The notes beneath the pieces are model-generated. The model did not search any database and was not told where the DNA came from. It saw only the letters and a program-made list of their open reading frames with translations. DNA of 64,000 nucleotides, taken from positions 161,118 to 225,117 of the forward strand of contig JACPZK010000031.1 of the NCBI GenBank assembly GCA_016195565.1. Direction: 5' to 3'. Source of the DNA: Nitrospirota bacterium (lineage in GTDB: Bacteria > Nitrospirota > Thermodesulfovibrionia > Thermodesulfovibrionales > UBA1546). The position numbers were made by a program, and so were the translations under genes. Shown piece after piece: positions 8,791-17,293 of this stretch (its first letter is position 1; every line of letters begins with the position of its first letter).

Positions 8791-9472
8791 GATTCACCTT
8801 TACACAGCTTATTACAAGCCGGTTGCCTGTCAGGAGCTCTCTGGAAGCCAGCCGCTTAATCATCTCTGCTTTTTCAGTATTTCTATTTTTATCAAAGAAC
8901 ACACCCGGAAGGTATAAAGCTTTTAGAAAAGGATATAACAATAAATTCTTCAGTTTTACGTCAAGAGCAATGACATCCCTTAACTCAAAACTGTTCTTTC
9001 TTATAAGCTCAAAGACTTCTACAAATGATGGGATATTGTAGATGAAATGGTCCCATTCTTTGTGCTGCTTGGTCCTGAACGGTTTGAAGTGCTGGAAATA
9101 TCCCCTTCTCAAAAAGTACAACCGTGAAAATACTGTAAGTATGTTGGGGAAACTGATTATAAGGCTTCCGCCTGTCTTTAATACCCTTCTGAATTCCCTG
9201 AAAAGTTTCTCATGATTTTCTAAATATTGCAGTGATTCAGCGCAGACCACAAAGTCAAATTGTTCATTCTTATACGGGAAAAAACCATTCAGGTCAGCAT
9301 TTACAAATCGCTGTATGTTATGAGGATTGGCGTATTTATCCATACAAAAGACCTGATGCCCTGCTTTTTCAAGCGCTGCCCCAAGCTCTCCATTGCCGCA
9401 GGCTGCATCCAGCAGATATCCGCTTTTCTTGTCTCTCAGTAATTCATATATAGCTTGATGCATGTTTTTCAT
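8780..9472 (-). CDS. Class I SAM-dependent methyltransferase
   Basis: A 230-residue protein with SAM motif I YLLDAACGNGELGAALEKAG (about residues 20-39) and an acidic residue ending the next strand (FCMDKY). The motif IV/post-IV block is FDFVVCAESLQYLENHEKL, then LKTGGSLIISFPN. This is Methyltransf_11/25-type and is often found with glycosyltransferases. The C-terminal part contains aromatic and basic residues of unknown role. It lies 22 bases after the large GT9 gene and overlaps the GT4 gene by 11. It probably methylates a sugar or a lipid-linked intermediate. No zinc ribbon is present, unlike the methyltransferase at 4826-5767. Confidence 0.78.
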   Translation of the reverse strand: MKNMHQAIYELLRDKKSGYLLDAACGNGELGAALEKAGHQVFCMDKYANPHNIQRFVNADLNGFFPYKNEQFDFVVCAESLQYLENHEKLFREFRRVLKTGGSLIISFPNILTVFSRLYFLRRGYFQHFKPFRTKQHKEWDHFIYNIPSFVEVFELIRKNSFELRDVIALDVKLKNLLLYPFLKALYLPGVFFDKNRNTEKAEMIKRLASRELLTGNRLVISCVKVNHDI

Positions 9473-9494
9473 TTGTAATTTACCATCCGGATTT

Positions 9495-10784
9495 TTATAT
9501 ATCCAGTTTACCTTTTAAAATATTTATAACCTCTTCCGTTTTTATCTCCTCAAGGCACCTGCTGGTTTTGCTACCGCCACATCCATCTTTACCGCATGGA
9601 ATGCACTTCCAGTCTTGTTGAATTACTGTATGAATTCCAAATGTCTGTATTCCATTCCTTTTTGGATAGGGAGTCTCTTCTGTTTGACCCACGGGGACAG
9701 TCCCGATTCTACGACTTCGCTTTGCTCCGTCCGTAAATCTGGGACAGTCCCCTCGAGGAGTTTTAAACTCTAAACTCTTAGCGCTTAACTTTGAGCTTTT
9801 ATTATCCCACGGCCCCCAGTGAAAGGCGCCGCTTGGCCCGAATAGGGCAACGACAGGCGTGCCGGCTGCTGCGGCAATATGCATAGGAGCGGAGTCTACG
9901 CCAAAGAATAAATCCGACACTTCTGATATTGCAGCAAGCTGTTTAATGTTTGTTTTGCCGCAAAGGTCAACTACTCCTCCACAGTTCAGTCGCGGGGACA
10001 GTCCCGATTCTACGGCTTCGCCCGTAAATCTGGGACAGTCCCCTGAAGTTCTGACCATGGATAATATCTTTTTCGCCTTTTCCATTTCCCGTTTGTCAGG
10101 AGCTGATGTAACGATTACGGTTATGCCTTTTCCGGTCATCCAGTTTATAACCGCTGCCATGTATTCATCCTTCCAGCATTTGAAAAGCCATCGCGATGTC
10201 GGATGGACATGAACAACAGGGGTATTTTTATCTATCCTGTTCTTTTCCATGATACGGTTAGCAAACATTCTTGCGTCTTCAGGGATAGATATATCCACGG
10301 AGAGATTGTCTGTTTTAATGCCGAACTGGTACACGACATCAAGGTTTTGCAGTACTGTGTGCTGGTTATCGTTTCTTACGGCAAGGTGGGTATAAAAATG
10401 TCTTTTCCCCCAAAAACCAGCTCTGATGTTATGCGCAAACCTGTATGAAGCGCCTGAGACAAAGGATATTATCGCAGCCCGGTCACCGCCTGTGAGGTCA
10501 ACTGCCATGTCAAAGCCTTTCCCGCGTATCATTCTTAAGAATGATATTTCTTTTGTACATTTTTGTGGAAAGTTCATTTTCTTGATGCTTCTGTCAAAGG
10601 CTATTATTTCGTTAATAAAGGGACTTGATTCTAAGGCCTCTTCCGTGCCTGAATTCACGAGGGCGGCAATATGAGCCGCCGGAAAATTTTCTCTTAATGC
10701 CCTGAATACGGGAACACTCAGAAGGACATCGCCGATATGGCGGAGTTTTATGACAAGGATTTTTTTTATGCCGCTGAAATTCAT
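9495..10784 (-). CDS. Glycosyltransferase family 9 enlarged by in-frame repeat insertions
   Basis: A 429-residue GT9 protein, about 60-80 residues longer than its paralogues. Core motifs are intact: KLRHIGDVLLSVPVFRALRE at the N-terminus and FFGVDSAPMHIAAAAGTPVV in the donor domain, with a Cys-rich CIPCGKDGCGG tail. The extra length comes from two related palindromic inserts (9693-9752 and 9994-10043). Both encode GDCPRFT-type peptides: SGDCPRFTGEAVESGLSPRL and RGDCPRFTDGAKRSRRIGTV. A short heptamer-like stretch (about 9757-9795) also contributes SKLSAKSLEFK. It is the first gene of the minus-strand LPS operon. No clear promoter was recognised upstream. It probably remains functional because the inserts sit in loops, but that is inference. 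Confidence 0.82.
   Translation of the reverse strand: MNFSGIKKILVIKLRHIGDVLLSVPVFRALRENFPAAHIAALVNSGTEEALESSPFINEIIAFDRSIKKMNFPQKCTKEISFLRMIRGKGFDMAVDLTGGDRAAIISFVSGASYRFAHNIRAGFWGKRHFYTHLAVRNDNQHTVLQNLDVVYQFGIKTDNLSVDISIPEDARMFANRIMEKNRIDKNTPVVHVHPTSRWLFKCWKDEYMAAVINWMTGKGITVIVTSAPDKREMEKAKKILSMVRTSGDCPRFTGEAVESGLSPRLNCGGVVDLCGKTNIKQLAAISEVSDLFFGVDSAPMHIAAAAGTPVVALFGPSGAFHWGPWDNKSSKLSAKSLEFKTPRGDCPRFTDGAKRSRRIGTVPVGQTEETPYPKRNGIQTFGIHTVIQQDWKCIPCGKDGCGGSKTSRCLEEIKTEEVINILKGKLDI
9693..9752. repeat. 60-bp palindromic repeat copy 1 (GGGACAGTCCC ends) inside the GT9 gene
   Basis: Starts with GGGGACAGTCCC and ends with GGGACAGTCCCC. Inside these lie GATTCTACG on the left and CGTAAATC on the right, forming an imperfect stem. 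It is the same element as 9994-10043 with a longer central loop. REP-like, reading frame preserved. Confidence 0.88.
9994..10043. repeat. 50-bp palindromic repeat copy 2 (GGGACAGTCCC ends) inside the GT9 gene
   Basis: A second copy of the element at 9693-9752, same orientation, shorter by 10 bases in the loop. Both ends carry GGGACAGTCCC, and the inner arms can pair (GATTCTACG with CGTAAATC). Two insertions of one repeat family in a single gene. Confidence 0.88.
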
Positions 10785-10851
10785 GGATTTAATAAAGGAA
10801 ATATGTTTATAGTATCACATTCCAGAGGTAAAATTATACTGTCACGCTATG

Positions 10852-11013
10852 GCCGAATCCCGATTTAGAAAATGTTCCTTTCTCATAACTCCCCTCCCCT
10901 TGTGTGAGGGGACAGAGGGGAGGGGTAACCTTCTGGGTCATTTTCACCCTCACCCTATCCCTCTCCCATCAAGGGAGAGGGAGTTTAAGGAATTTCTATG
11001 TCTATTTTTCGGC
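10852..11013. repeat. MITE-like composite element with imperfect terminal inverted repeats
   Basis: The left end is GCCGAATCCCGATTTAGAAA. The right end, read inverted, is GCCGAAAAATAGACATAGAAA. The two share GCCGAA, a spacer, then TAGAAA. The interior holds G/C-rich palindromes (CTCCCCTCCCC with GGGGAGGGG, and CCCTCTCCC with GGGAGAGGG). The left-end word recurs at 40349-40368 and the right-end word at 44470-44490. This fills most of the 358-base gap between the LPS operon and the SurA_N gene. The rest (11014-11143) shows only a doubtful 28-codon frame (11056-11142). Confidence 0.72.
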
Positions 11014-11143
11014 TATAGGCTTGAATTATTAGAGAAAATCTTTTAAGGTAGATACATGCAAAGGGAAAATATCACGGCTGATTCAGGCAAAAACCGGAAT
11101 CTTCAGGATAACTGTCTGAACCAGCTTAGAAGGGGGCGCTGAC

Positions 11144-11809
11144 ATGCTAAGGGCGATGCGCAAACACGCAAAGTTTTTCTATGTGTTGTTTTTTATTGTA
11201 ATCCTCTCGTTCATATTCTGGGGTGTCGGGACAGTTGATAAGTCAACAGCGGTTCCTGTGGCAGAGATTGGGAAGGAAAAGATAACAGTTGAGGAATACG
11301 GACGCGCGTATGACAGAGCAGTAGGCTTTTACAGGGATATATATAAGGAAAAATTCAATGACGAGCTGGAGAAAAAACTTAAACTCAGAGAAGGGGTGCT
11401 GGATTCTCTGATAGATGAAAGAGCGCTACTGGTTGCAGCCGGGAGTATTGGCATGACTGTGAGCGATGAAGAGCTTGAAGAGGCAATAAGGAATGAGCCC
11501 GGTTTTACAAGAAATGGTGCCTTTGACCGGGATATATATATGAGGGTATTACAGATTAACAGGATCACACCGGAATATTTCGAGAATATAAAGAGATACG
11601 AATTGATGCTTGTCAAAATGAAGAGGCTTATCGGTGAGGCTTTTGACCTCACAGAGGATGAGAGCCGGCAGATAACCGGAGATGAGCAGACGGCAAAGGC
11701 TTTCAGGCAGGCGCTTTTATTTGACAAGAGACAAAAGGCCGTGAAATCCTATGTGGAAGGCATTAAGAAACAGATAAAAATTAAAGTTAATACCAGCCTG
11801 ATATCCTGA
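11144..11809 (+). CDS. SurA N-terminal domain (PpiD-like) membrane-anchored protein without PPIase domain
   Basis: A 221-residue protein. It has a short basic N-terminus (MLRAMRKHAKFFY), one transmembrane segment (about residues 12-30) and then a SurA_N_3-type chaperone domain (VAEIGKEKITVEEYGRAYDR, then LDSLIDERALLVAAGSIGMT). Full-length PpiD/PrsA relatives continue with a parvulin domain. Here the protein ends after the helical chaperone region, so it may be a non-catalytic holdase at the outer face of the inner membrane. The stop is followed directly by an intergenic gap, and no frameshifted parvulin domain is visible downstream. A plausible Shine-Dalgarno (AAGGGGG) precedes the ATG. Confidence 0.72.
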   Translation: MLRAMRKHAKFFYVLFFIVILSFIFWGVGTVDKSTAVPVAEIGKEKITVEEYGRAYDRAVGFYRDIYKEKFNDELEKKLKLREGVLDSLIDERALLVAAGSIGMTVSDEELEEAIRNEPGFTRNGAFDRDIYMRVLQINRITPEYFENIKRYELMLVKMKRLIGEAFDLTEDESRQITGDEQTAKAFRQALLFDKRQKAVKSYVEGIKKQIKIKVNTSLIS

Positions 11810-11940
11810 AATATGCCGCAGAAAATAGCAGGGTAAGACTTCCCATAACCCCTTGAGTCTATTTGTAATATTAACTCCGGTTTGGTTATACTATGCAATT
11901 GCCGGAATTTCAAAACTTAATTGGCAATGAGGTTTGCAAT

Positions 11941-13176
11941 ATGAAAAATAAAGTTTATCTTATCGATGTTACAAACAGAGACGGTGTTCAGACATCAAGG
12001 ATACTTCTGCCGAAGCTTTCCAAGACGATGCTTAATATTTATCTCGATGAGATGGGAGTGTATCAGAGCGAGATAGGCTTCCCTACGCTCAAGCATGAAG
12101 TGAATTATATAAACGGTAATCTTGAACTTGTTAAGGCAGGCGCTATTAAGCGAATTCATCTCGAGGGCTGGTGCAGGGCAATTCCTGAAGACATAAAGCT
12201 TACATTCAAAAACTGCCCTGACATAAAACACCTGAATATCTCTATGTCAACATCAGAGATAATGATACAGGGGAAATTCCAGGGAAGGAAGACCTTCAAG
12301 GACATTCTGAAAACAACGATTGAAGCCGTGAAGCTTGCAAAGGAATCAGGCGCTGAGACCGTAGGGCTCAATGCCGAGGATGCATCCAGGACAGAACTGG
12401 ACAGGCTGATAGGGTTTGCAGCGGCTGGCAAGGAAGCAGGCGCGGACAGGTTTAGATACTGTGATACAGTCGGTTCTGATGATCCAATAACAATCTACGA
12501 GAGGATAAAGGCGCTTGCGCTGGCAACAAAGTTTCCGATAGAGATGCACTGCCACAATGACCTCGGTATGGCAGAAGCGGTATCTGTGGCCGGTGCGCAG
12601 GCCTCGATAGACAGCGGGATTGACGCCTATATAAATACAACAATAAACGGGTATGGAGAGCGCTGTGGCAACTGCGACCTGGTATCAACTATCCTTGCTC
12701 TTAAGTTTTCACACGGCTTAAGCCGGAAGGTTCATCTTGATGAACATGTGGATCTGAAAAAGTCATGGAGAATTGCAAAATATGCATCCTATGCCTTTAA
12801 TCTTCCAATACCTATAAATCAGCCGGGCGTGGGTTCAAATGCGTTTGCGCACGAGTCGGGCATTCATGCTGACGGAGCCTTAAAAGACAGGAGAAATTAC
12901 GAGCTTTATGACCCTGAGGATGTAGGCAGGGGCGAACCGGAACTCCTTGAGACAGGAAGGATCATAACAACAGGCGAATACGGCGGGGTTAAGGGCTTCA
13001 GGCATGTTTATGACAAACTCGGAATCCACTTCCATGATGACAATGAAGCAAGAAAGGTTCTTGAACTTGTCCAGTACGCTAACCTGCATACGCAAAAACC
13101 GATGACTGACGACGAGCTGAGATTTATAGCCCAGTATCCTGATATCGCAAGAAAGATATTGACGTCAAATCCGTGA
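11941..13176 (+). CDS. Homocitrate/isopropylmalate synthase family protein; candidate Re-citrate synthase
   Basis: A 411-residue DRE-TIM metallolyase. The N-terminal motif is VTNRDGVQTS, with the D-R-E-type start changed to NRDG. The metal site HCHND is present as MHCHNDLGMAE, and INTTINGYGERCGNCDL follows. The C-terminal LeuA-type communication region (NAFAHESGIHADG) is partly kept, but the LeuA allosteric domain is absent. I chose ATG 11941 because GAGG lies 8 bases upstream. An in-frame ATG at 11893 has no ribosome site. The neighbour is an NAD-type isocitrate dehydrogenase, so making citrate from acetyl-CoA and oxaloacetate (Re-face citrate synthase, known from Clostridium kluyveri, Desulfovibrio and Dehalococcoides) fits better than homocitrate or leucine synthesis. 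NifV-like homocitrate synthase remains possible. Confidence 0.7.
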   Translation: MKNKVYLIDVTNRDGVQTSRILLPKLSKTMLNIYLDEMGVYQSEIGFPTLKHEVNYINGNLELVKAGAIKRIHLEGWCRAIPEDIKLTFKNCPDIKHLNISMSTSEIMIQGKFQGRKTFKDILKTTIEAVKLAKESGAETVGLNAEDASRTELDRLIGFAAAGKEAGADRFRYCDTVGSDDPITIYERIKALALATKFPIEMHCHNDLGMAEAVSVAGAQASIDSGIDAYINTTINGYGERCGNCDLVSTILALKFSHGLSRKVHLDEHVDLKKSWRIAKYASYAFNLPIPINQPGVGSNAFAHESGIHADGALKDRRNYELYDPEDVGRGEPELLETGRIITTGEYGGVKGFRHVYDKLGIHFHDDNEARKVLELVQYANLHTQKPMTDDELRFIAQYPDIARKILTSNP

Positions 13177-13215
13177 TTCCTTTCTCTGAGAATTCTTCTG
13201 AACATTGTTCTCATC

Positions 13216-13300
13216 TGTCATTCCTGCGCAGGCAGGAATCCATGCTTTTGTTTTATAGTATAATAACATCTTCTGGATTCCCGCTTTCGCGGGAATGACA
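13216..13300. repeat. Paired REP-like palindromes (TGTCATTCC ... GGAATGACA)
   Basis: The left unit TGTCATTCCTGCGCAGGCAGGAATCCA and the right unit ending GGGAATGACA face each other. Each contains its own hairpin (CCTGCGCAGG; CCCGC-TTTC-GCGGG). They form a bimolecular-type inverted pair between the synthase and isocitrate dehydrogenase genes. Confidence 0.85.
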
Positions 13301-13341
13301 AAAGGGGTGGGAATGACATTCTCTACACAAGGGAATTCGCT

Positions 13342-14421
13342 ATGTACACAATAACTTTAATTCCAGGTGATGGTGTTGGGCCTGAAATAGCCGAAGCAAC
13401 AAGGCGCGTGATTGAAGCAACAGGCGTTTCGATTAAATGGGAAGTGCACGATGCCGGAGAGGATGTTTATCAGAAAGAGGGCAATCCGTTGCCTGATCGG
13501 ATAATTGATTCCATCAGGAAAAATAAAATCGCAATTAAAGGGCCTGTAACAACACCTGTCGGCACGGGTTTCAGGAGCGTTAATGTTACGTTGAGGCAGG
13601 CGCTTGACCTTTACAGCTGCCTGAGGCCTTGCAGGAGCTTTAAAGGCGCAAGAACAAGATATGAGGATATCGACCTCGTTATTGTGAGGGAAAACACGGA
13701 AGACCTTTATGCAGGCATAGAGTTTCAGAAGGACAAGGAAGAGACAAAACAGTTGATCGACTTCGTGAAAACAGCAACAGGTAAGAACATAAGACAGGAT
13801 TCTGGCATAAGCATAAAACCGATCTCTGTTTACGGCAGTGAAAGAATAGTGAGATTTGCATTTGAATATGCGAGGAAAAATAAAAGAAAGAAGGTCACTG
13901 CTGTTCACAAGGCAAATATAATGAAATATTCAGACGGGCTTTTTCTTGAAACAGCAAGAAATGTTGCTTCCGGATACAATGACATAGAGTTTGAAGACAG
14001 GATTATTGACAATATGTGCATGCAGCTTGTACAAAAGCCAGAGTTGTATGATGTCATTGTGCTGCCGAATCTTTATGGGGATATTGTTTCAGACCTTGCT
14101 GCCGGGCTTATAGGAGGATTGGGGCTTGCGCCAGGGGCAAATATAGGAAATGAGATGGCGGTATTTGAACCGACACACGGAAGCGCACCCAAATATAAAG
14201 GATTGAATAAGATGAATCCGTTTGCTATGATGCTTTCAGGAGTGATGATGCTGAGGCATATAGGTGAAACAGATGCCGCACAAAGACTTGAGGCTGCAAT
14301 CGCCTCTGTTATAGAAGAAGGCAGACACGTAACCTATGACATGAAACCAAAGCCCGATGACCCGACTGCTGCCAAGACATCAGAGGTGGCTGATGCGGTC
14401 ATTAAGAAGTTGAAAGTTTAA
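13342..14421 (+). CDS. NAD-type isocitrate dehydrogenase (isocitrate/isopropylmalate dehydrogenase family)
   Basis: A 359-residue beta-decarboxylating dehydrogenase. The start [11 protein letters not shown] is typical. The substrate loop reads R-S-V-N-V-T-L-R (S79, N81, R85), then LRPCR (R95). This S-x-N-x-x-x-R pattern marks isocitrate binding and differs from the LR-x-x-L pattern of 3-isopropylmalate dehydrogenase. Metal-binding acids lie in [13 protein letters not shown], and the cofactor region is [13 protein letters not shown]. It would oxidise isocitrate to 2-oxoglutarate, probably with NAD+. It lies 165 bases after the (Re-)citrate/homocitrate synthase-like gene, separated by REP palindromes, so the two may supply 2-oxoglutarate together. 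Homoisocitrate dehydrogenase is a less likely alternative. Confidence 0.82.
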   Translation: MYTITLIPGDGVGPEIAEATRRVIEATGVSIKWEVHDAGEDVYQKEGNPLPDRIIDSIRKNKIAIKGPVTTPVGTGFRSVNVTLRQALDLYSCLRPCRSFKGARTRYEDIDLVIVRENTEDLYAGIEFQKDKEETKQLIDFVKTATGKNIRQDSGISIKPISVYGSERIVRFAFEYARKNKRKKVTAVHKANIMKYSDGLFLETARNVASGYNDIEFEDRIIDNMCMQLVQKPELYDVIVLPNLYGDIVSDLAAGLIGGLGLAPGANIGNEMAVFEPTHGSAPKYKGLNKMNPFAMMLSGVMMLRHIGETDAAQRLEAAIASVIEEGRHVTYDMKPKPDDPTAAKTSEVADAVIKKLKV

Positions 14422-14490
14422 AGTGAAAAGTTTAAAAAAATGATAAATTCTGAAACTCTTAACTCTCAACTCTTAACTTTTAACTTATAA
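14411..14490. repeat. Heptamer-type inverted repeat between isocitrate dehydrogenase and CNNM genes
   Basis: The left part consists of AAAGTTTAAAGTGAAAAGTTT. The right part (about 14454-14486) consists of repeated AACTCTT / AACTTTT units, partly complementary to the left. The same 7-bp theme occurs at 42519-42611 and 46921-47012. It overlaps the last codons of the dehydrogenase gene. Confidence 0.75.
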
Positions 14491-14492
14491 TT

Positions 14493-15755
14493 ATGGAACC
14501 GCACAGTATATATTCAATACTTATTATTGCGCTTTCGCTCGTAGCCATCGCCATCCTTTCAGGTTCAGAGTCATCCTTTATCGCTGTAAACAAGATAAGG
14601 ATAAGAAGCCTTCTGGAAAAAGGTGACAGCAGGGCAAGGGCTGTGCAGAAGATACTGGATGAGCACGATAAGTTCTTCAGCGCCGTAATATTATCAGGCA
14701 ACCTATTCACTGTCCTTGCGACATCTATAGGAACTGCCCTATCGCTTAAATATTTCGGTGAAAATGGGATAATAATAGCCACAATTGTCATGACATTCCT
14801 TACCGTTGTATTCGGAGAACTTGCGCCAAAGACATTTGCGGTTGCTCATTCAGAAAAAGTCTCTTTATTGCTTGCAAGGCCTGTTGGGTTTTATATCAGG
14901 CTGATTTCACCACTTGTTTGGATATTTAAAATCACGTCTAATCTTATAATCAGGATGTTGGGAGGCAAGAAAAAGTCTGTATCCCCTTTTGTAACAGAAG
15001 AGGAGATAAAGACGATGATAAATATAGGCGAAGAAGAGGGGACTCTTGAAGAAGAAGAGAAGCAGATGCTTCATAAAGTTTTTGAATTCGGAGATAAGGT
15101 TGTAACAGAGGCGATGGTGCCGCGCACAGAGATAGTCTCCATACCTGATGATTCAACAGTCGGCGATGCCCTGAAGCTTGTATTGGAAGAGGGTTATTCA
15201 CGCTACCCTGTCGTAAAGGAGAATATAGACAGCGTTACCGGAATCCTTTATGTGAAGGACATAGTGAAACAGATGGCGCAGGGTAAAATACAGAACTATA
15301 CGCCTATAACAGAGATTGTGCGTGAGGCTTATTATATTCCTGAAAATAAGATGGTGACAGAACTTCTTGATGAGATGCAGAAGAACAAATTCCAGATAGC
15401 TATAGTTATGGATGAATATGGCGGTACCGCCGGGCTTATAACGCTTGAGGATATAATGGAGGAAATAGTCGGAGGCCTTCAGGATGAATTTGAGGCAATG
15501 GAAGGAGAAAAGGAAGTTGAGATTATAGATGAAAGGACGTCCATAGTTGCGGGGCAGACAGGGCTTGACGAGATTAATGAACTCGTAGGATCTGAACTTG
15601 TAAGCGAAGACTTCCATACAATCGGCGGATTTGTGTTCGGGCTTTTCAGAAGGCTTCCGAAGGTCGGCGAGCAGGTCAGGTATCACAACCTCAGGTTCCT
15701 CATACTTGAGATGGAAGACAGAAAAATATCCAAGGTCAAGATTACCAGGCTTTAG
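14493..15755 (+). CDS. CNNM/CorC-family transporter-associated protein (DUF21-CBS-CorC_HlyC)
   Basis: A 420-residue hemolysin-family protein. Residues 1-190 form a DUF21 (CNNM) membrane domain with about four hydrophobic segments (starting SIYSILIIALSLVAIAILSG) and the conserved GSESSFIAVNKIRIR motif. A CBS pair follows (about 200-325), with VPRTEIVSIPDDSTVGDAL and FQIAIVMDEYGGTAGLITLE. It ends in a CorC_HlyC domain (about 340-418). Family members export Mg2+ or Co2+, or act in membrane stress. No Shine-Dalgarno precedes the ATG. A TATAAT lies only one base upstream within the heptamer repeat, so the real start or transcript start is unclear. The gene length matches the family. Confidence 0.87.
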   Translation: MEPHSIYSILIIALSLVAIAILSGSESSFIAVNKIRIRSLLEKGDSRARAVQKILDEHDKFFSAVILSGNLFTVLATSIGTALSLKYFGENGIIIATIVMTFLTVVFGELAPKTFAVAHSEKVSLLLARPVGFYIRLISPLVWIFKITSNLIIRMLGGKKKSVSPFVTEEEIKTMINIGEEEGTLEEEEKQMLHKVFEFGDKVVTEAMVPRTEIVSIPDDSTVGDALKLVLEEGYSRYPVVKENIDSVTGILYVKDIVKQMAQGKIQNYTPITEIVREAYYIPENKMVTELLDEMQKNKFQIAIVMDEYGGTAGLITLEDIMEEIVGGLQDEFEAMEGEKEVEIIDERTSIVAGQTGLDEINELVGSELVSEDFHTIGGFVFGLFRRLPKVGEQVRYHNLRFLILEMEDRKISKVKITRL

Positions 15756-15796
15756 CAGCAGAGGCTGTTTTAAACTTAAACAAGTGAGGTGGTAAG

Positions 15797-17179
15797 GTGA
15801 AAATACAATTCCTTGGCGGCGTTAGAACCGTTACAGGCTCATGCTTTTATATCCGGACATCGGAAATCAAGATGCTTGTTGACTGCGGCATGTTTCAGGG
15901 GGAAGACTCCTATGACATTAACAGAGCGCCTTTTTTGTTTAATCCTTCGAAAATAGACTATCTGTTTCTTACGCACGCCCATATTGACCACAGCGGGCTT
16001 ATCCCAAAGCTTGTCAAAGACGGTTTCAGTGGGAAGATAGTTACAACATCTGCGACTGCAGACCTTGCAGAACTGATGCTTTATGATTCAGCGCATATTC
16101 AAGAAACTGATTCTGAATGGCATACGAGAAGGGCGTTAAGGGCAGGTAAAGAACCGGTGCTTCCGCTTTATACCGTTAATGACGTTAAGGCATCCATTCC
16201 TTTTTTCAAAAAAGTTTCTTATGGAAAGATTGAGCATACAGGAAAGGGCATTAAGTACAGATTCCTTGATGCAGGACACATTCTCGGTTCAGGCAGTCTG
16301 GAGATATGGTTTCAGGACGGGCATAAAGAGAAAAAAATAATATTCTCAGGAGACATCGGAAGAAAAGGAAACCCGATAATAAAGGACCCGTCGCTTGCAA
16401 CAGAGGCTGAATATGTTGTCATGGAATCAACTTACGGCAACAGGCTCCACAAAGGCATGCCGGAGACTATAGACGAACTTGTGGAAGTTATAAAAGTGAC
16501 ATTCAAAAAAGGCGGAAATGTTATTATCCCTGCCTTTGCAATTGGAAGGACGCAGGATCTCCTGTATGTGCTTAACAGGCTTGTGCGCGAAGGAAGGCTC
16601 TATAAAATCAATGTTTATATTGACAGCCCTTTGGCTGAGCAAGCGACAAAGACATATCTTGCGCACCCTGAGTGTTTTGATGAGGAGGCAAAAAGGATTC
16701 TCAGCGCCGGCTCGGTGGGAGACAGCATCAGGCTCAGGTTTACCAATTCTGTTGATGAATCCATTGCGCTGAATAAGATTAAATCCCATGCGATAATTAT
16801 TGCTGGAAGCGGTATGTGCGAAGGCGGAAGAATAGGACATCATCTGAAACATAACCTCTGGAGGCCTGAATGCAGTATTATATTTTCAGGATTTCAGGCA
16901 AGAGGCACGCTCGGCAGGAGGATTGTTGACGGAGCAAGAGTTGTGCGTATCTTTGGGGAAGAGATAGCAATGAAGGCAGGGATATATACACTCGGCGGAT
17001 TCTCTGCTCATGCTGACCAGAAGGAACTCCTTGAATGGCTCGCATCATTCAAAGATAGTCCGCAGGTCTTTGTGGTTCATGGAGAAGAGGAAACATCGCT
17101 TGCATTTTCAGGGATGATAAAAGAAAAGTACGGATTTGTTACTCATGTCCCTTCAAAGGGAGAGGAGTATGAAATATAG
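15797..17179 (+). CDS. MBL-fold beta-CASP ribonuclease / RNA metallohydrolase
   Basis: A 460-residue protein with metallo-beta-lactamase motif HAHIDH (H60, H62, D64, H65). A second metal aspartate is in FSGDIGRKG. Beta-CASP motifs follow, including MESTYGNRLH, PAFAIGRTQD and AGSGMCEGGRI. The C-terminal RMMBL segment is GGFSAHADQKELLEWL. The architecture matches bacterial CPSF73-like nucleases such as TTHA0252, which cut RNA. The start codon is GTG at 15797, as GGTGGTAAG precedes it. A possible imperfect hairpin with a T run (about 17250-17290) separates it from the convergent receiver gene. The RNA target is unknown. Confidence 0.88.
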   Translation: MKIQFLGGVRTVTGSCFYIRTSEIKMLVDCGMFQGEDSYDINRAPFLFNPSKIDYLFLTHAHIDHSGLIPKLVKDGFSGKIVTTSATADLAELMLYDSAHIQETDSEWHTRRALRAGKEPVLPLYTVNDVKASIPFFKKVSYGKIEHTGKGIKYRFLDAGHILGSGSLEIWFQDGHKEKKIIFSGDIGRKGNPIIKDPSLATEAEYVVMESTYGNRLHKGMPETIDELVEVIKVTFKKGGNVIIPAFAIGRTQDLLYVLNRLVREGRLYKINVYIDSPLAEQATKTYLAHPECFDEEAKRILSAGSVGDSIRLRFTNSVDESIALNKIKSHAIIIAGSGMCEGGRIGHHLKHNLWRPECSIIFSGFQARGTLGRRIVDGARVVRIFGEEIAMKAGIYTLGGFSAHADQKELLEWLASFKDSPQVFVVHGEEETSLAFSGMIKEKYGFVTHVPSKGEEYEI

Positions 17180-17293
17180 CTGGCTCGGTGCTATCCGCCT
17201 ATGGCGCTAACGCGCTATGCGCGTTCAGGCTTGATTTTTTGCAGGGGGAAAAATAGACGCTGCCTGCTTTTCAGCAGTAGCCGCTTTTTTCAA

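Noticed and set aside
10849..11046. 65-codon reading frame
   Set aside because: It translates the MITE-like element and its palindromes. No ribosome site and no protein-like composition.
11056..11142. 28-codon frame just before the SurA_N gene
   Set aside because: No recognisable family and no good ribosome site. Possibly a leader but unsupported.
11893..11941. Upstream start for the synthase gene
   Set aside because: The ATG at 11893 lacks a ribosome site and the extra 16 residues precede the conserved family start. ATG 11941 has GAGG at proper distance.
13357..13908. 183-codon antisense frame
   Set aside because: Opposite the isocitrate dehydrogenase gene, which has full family motifs.
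17250..17290. Terminator between the beta-CASP and receiver genes
   Set aside because: The stem is imperfect (GCTGCCTGC with GCAGTAGC) and the T run short. Mentioned only as possible.
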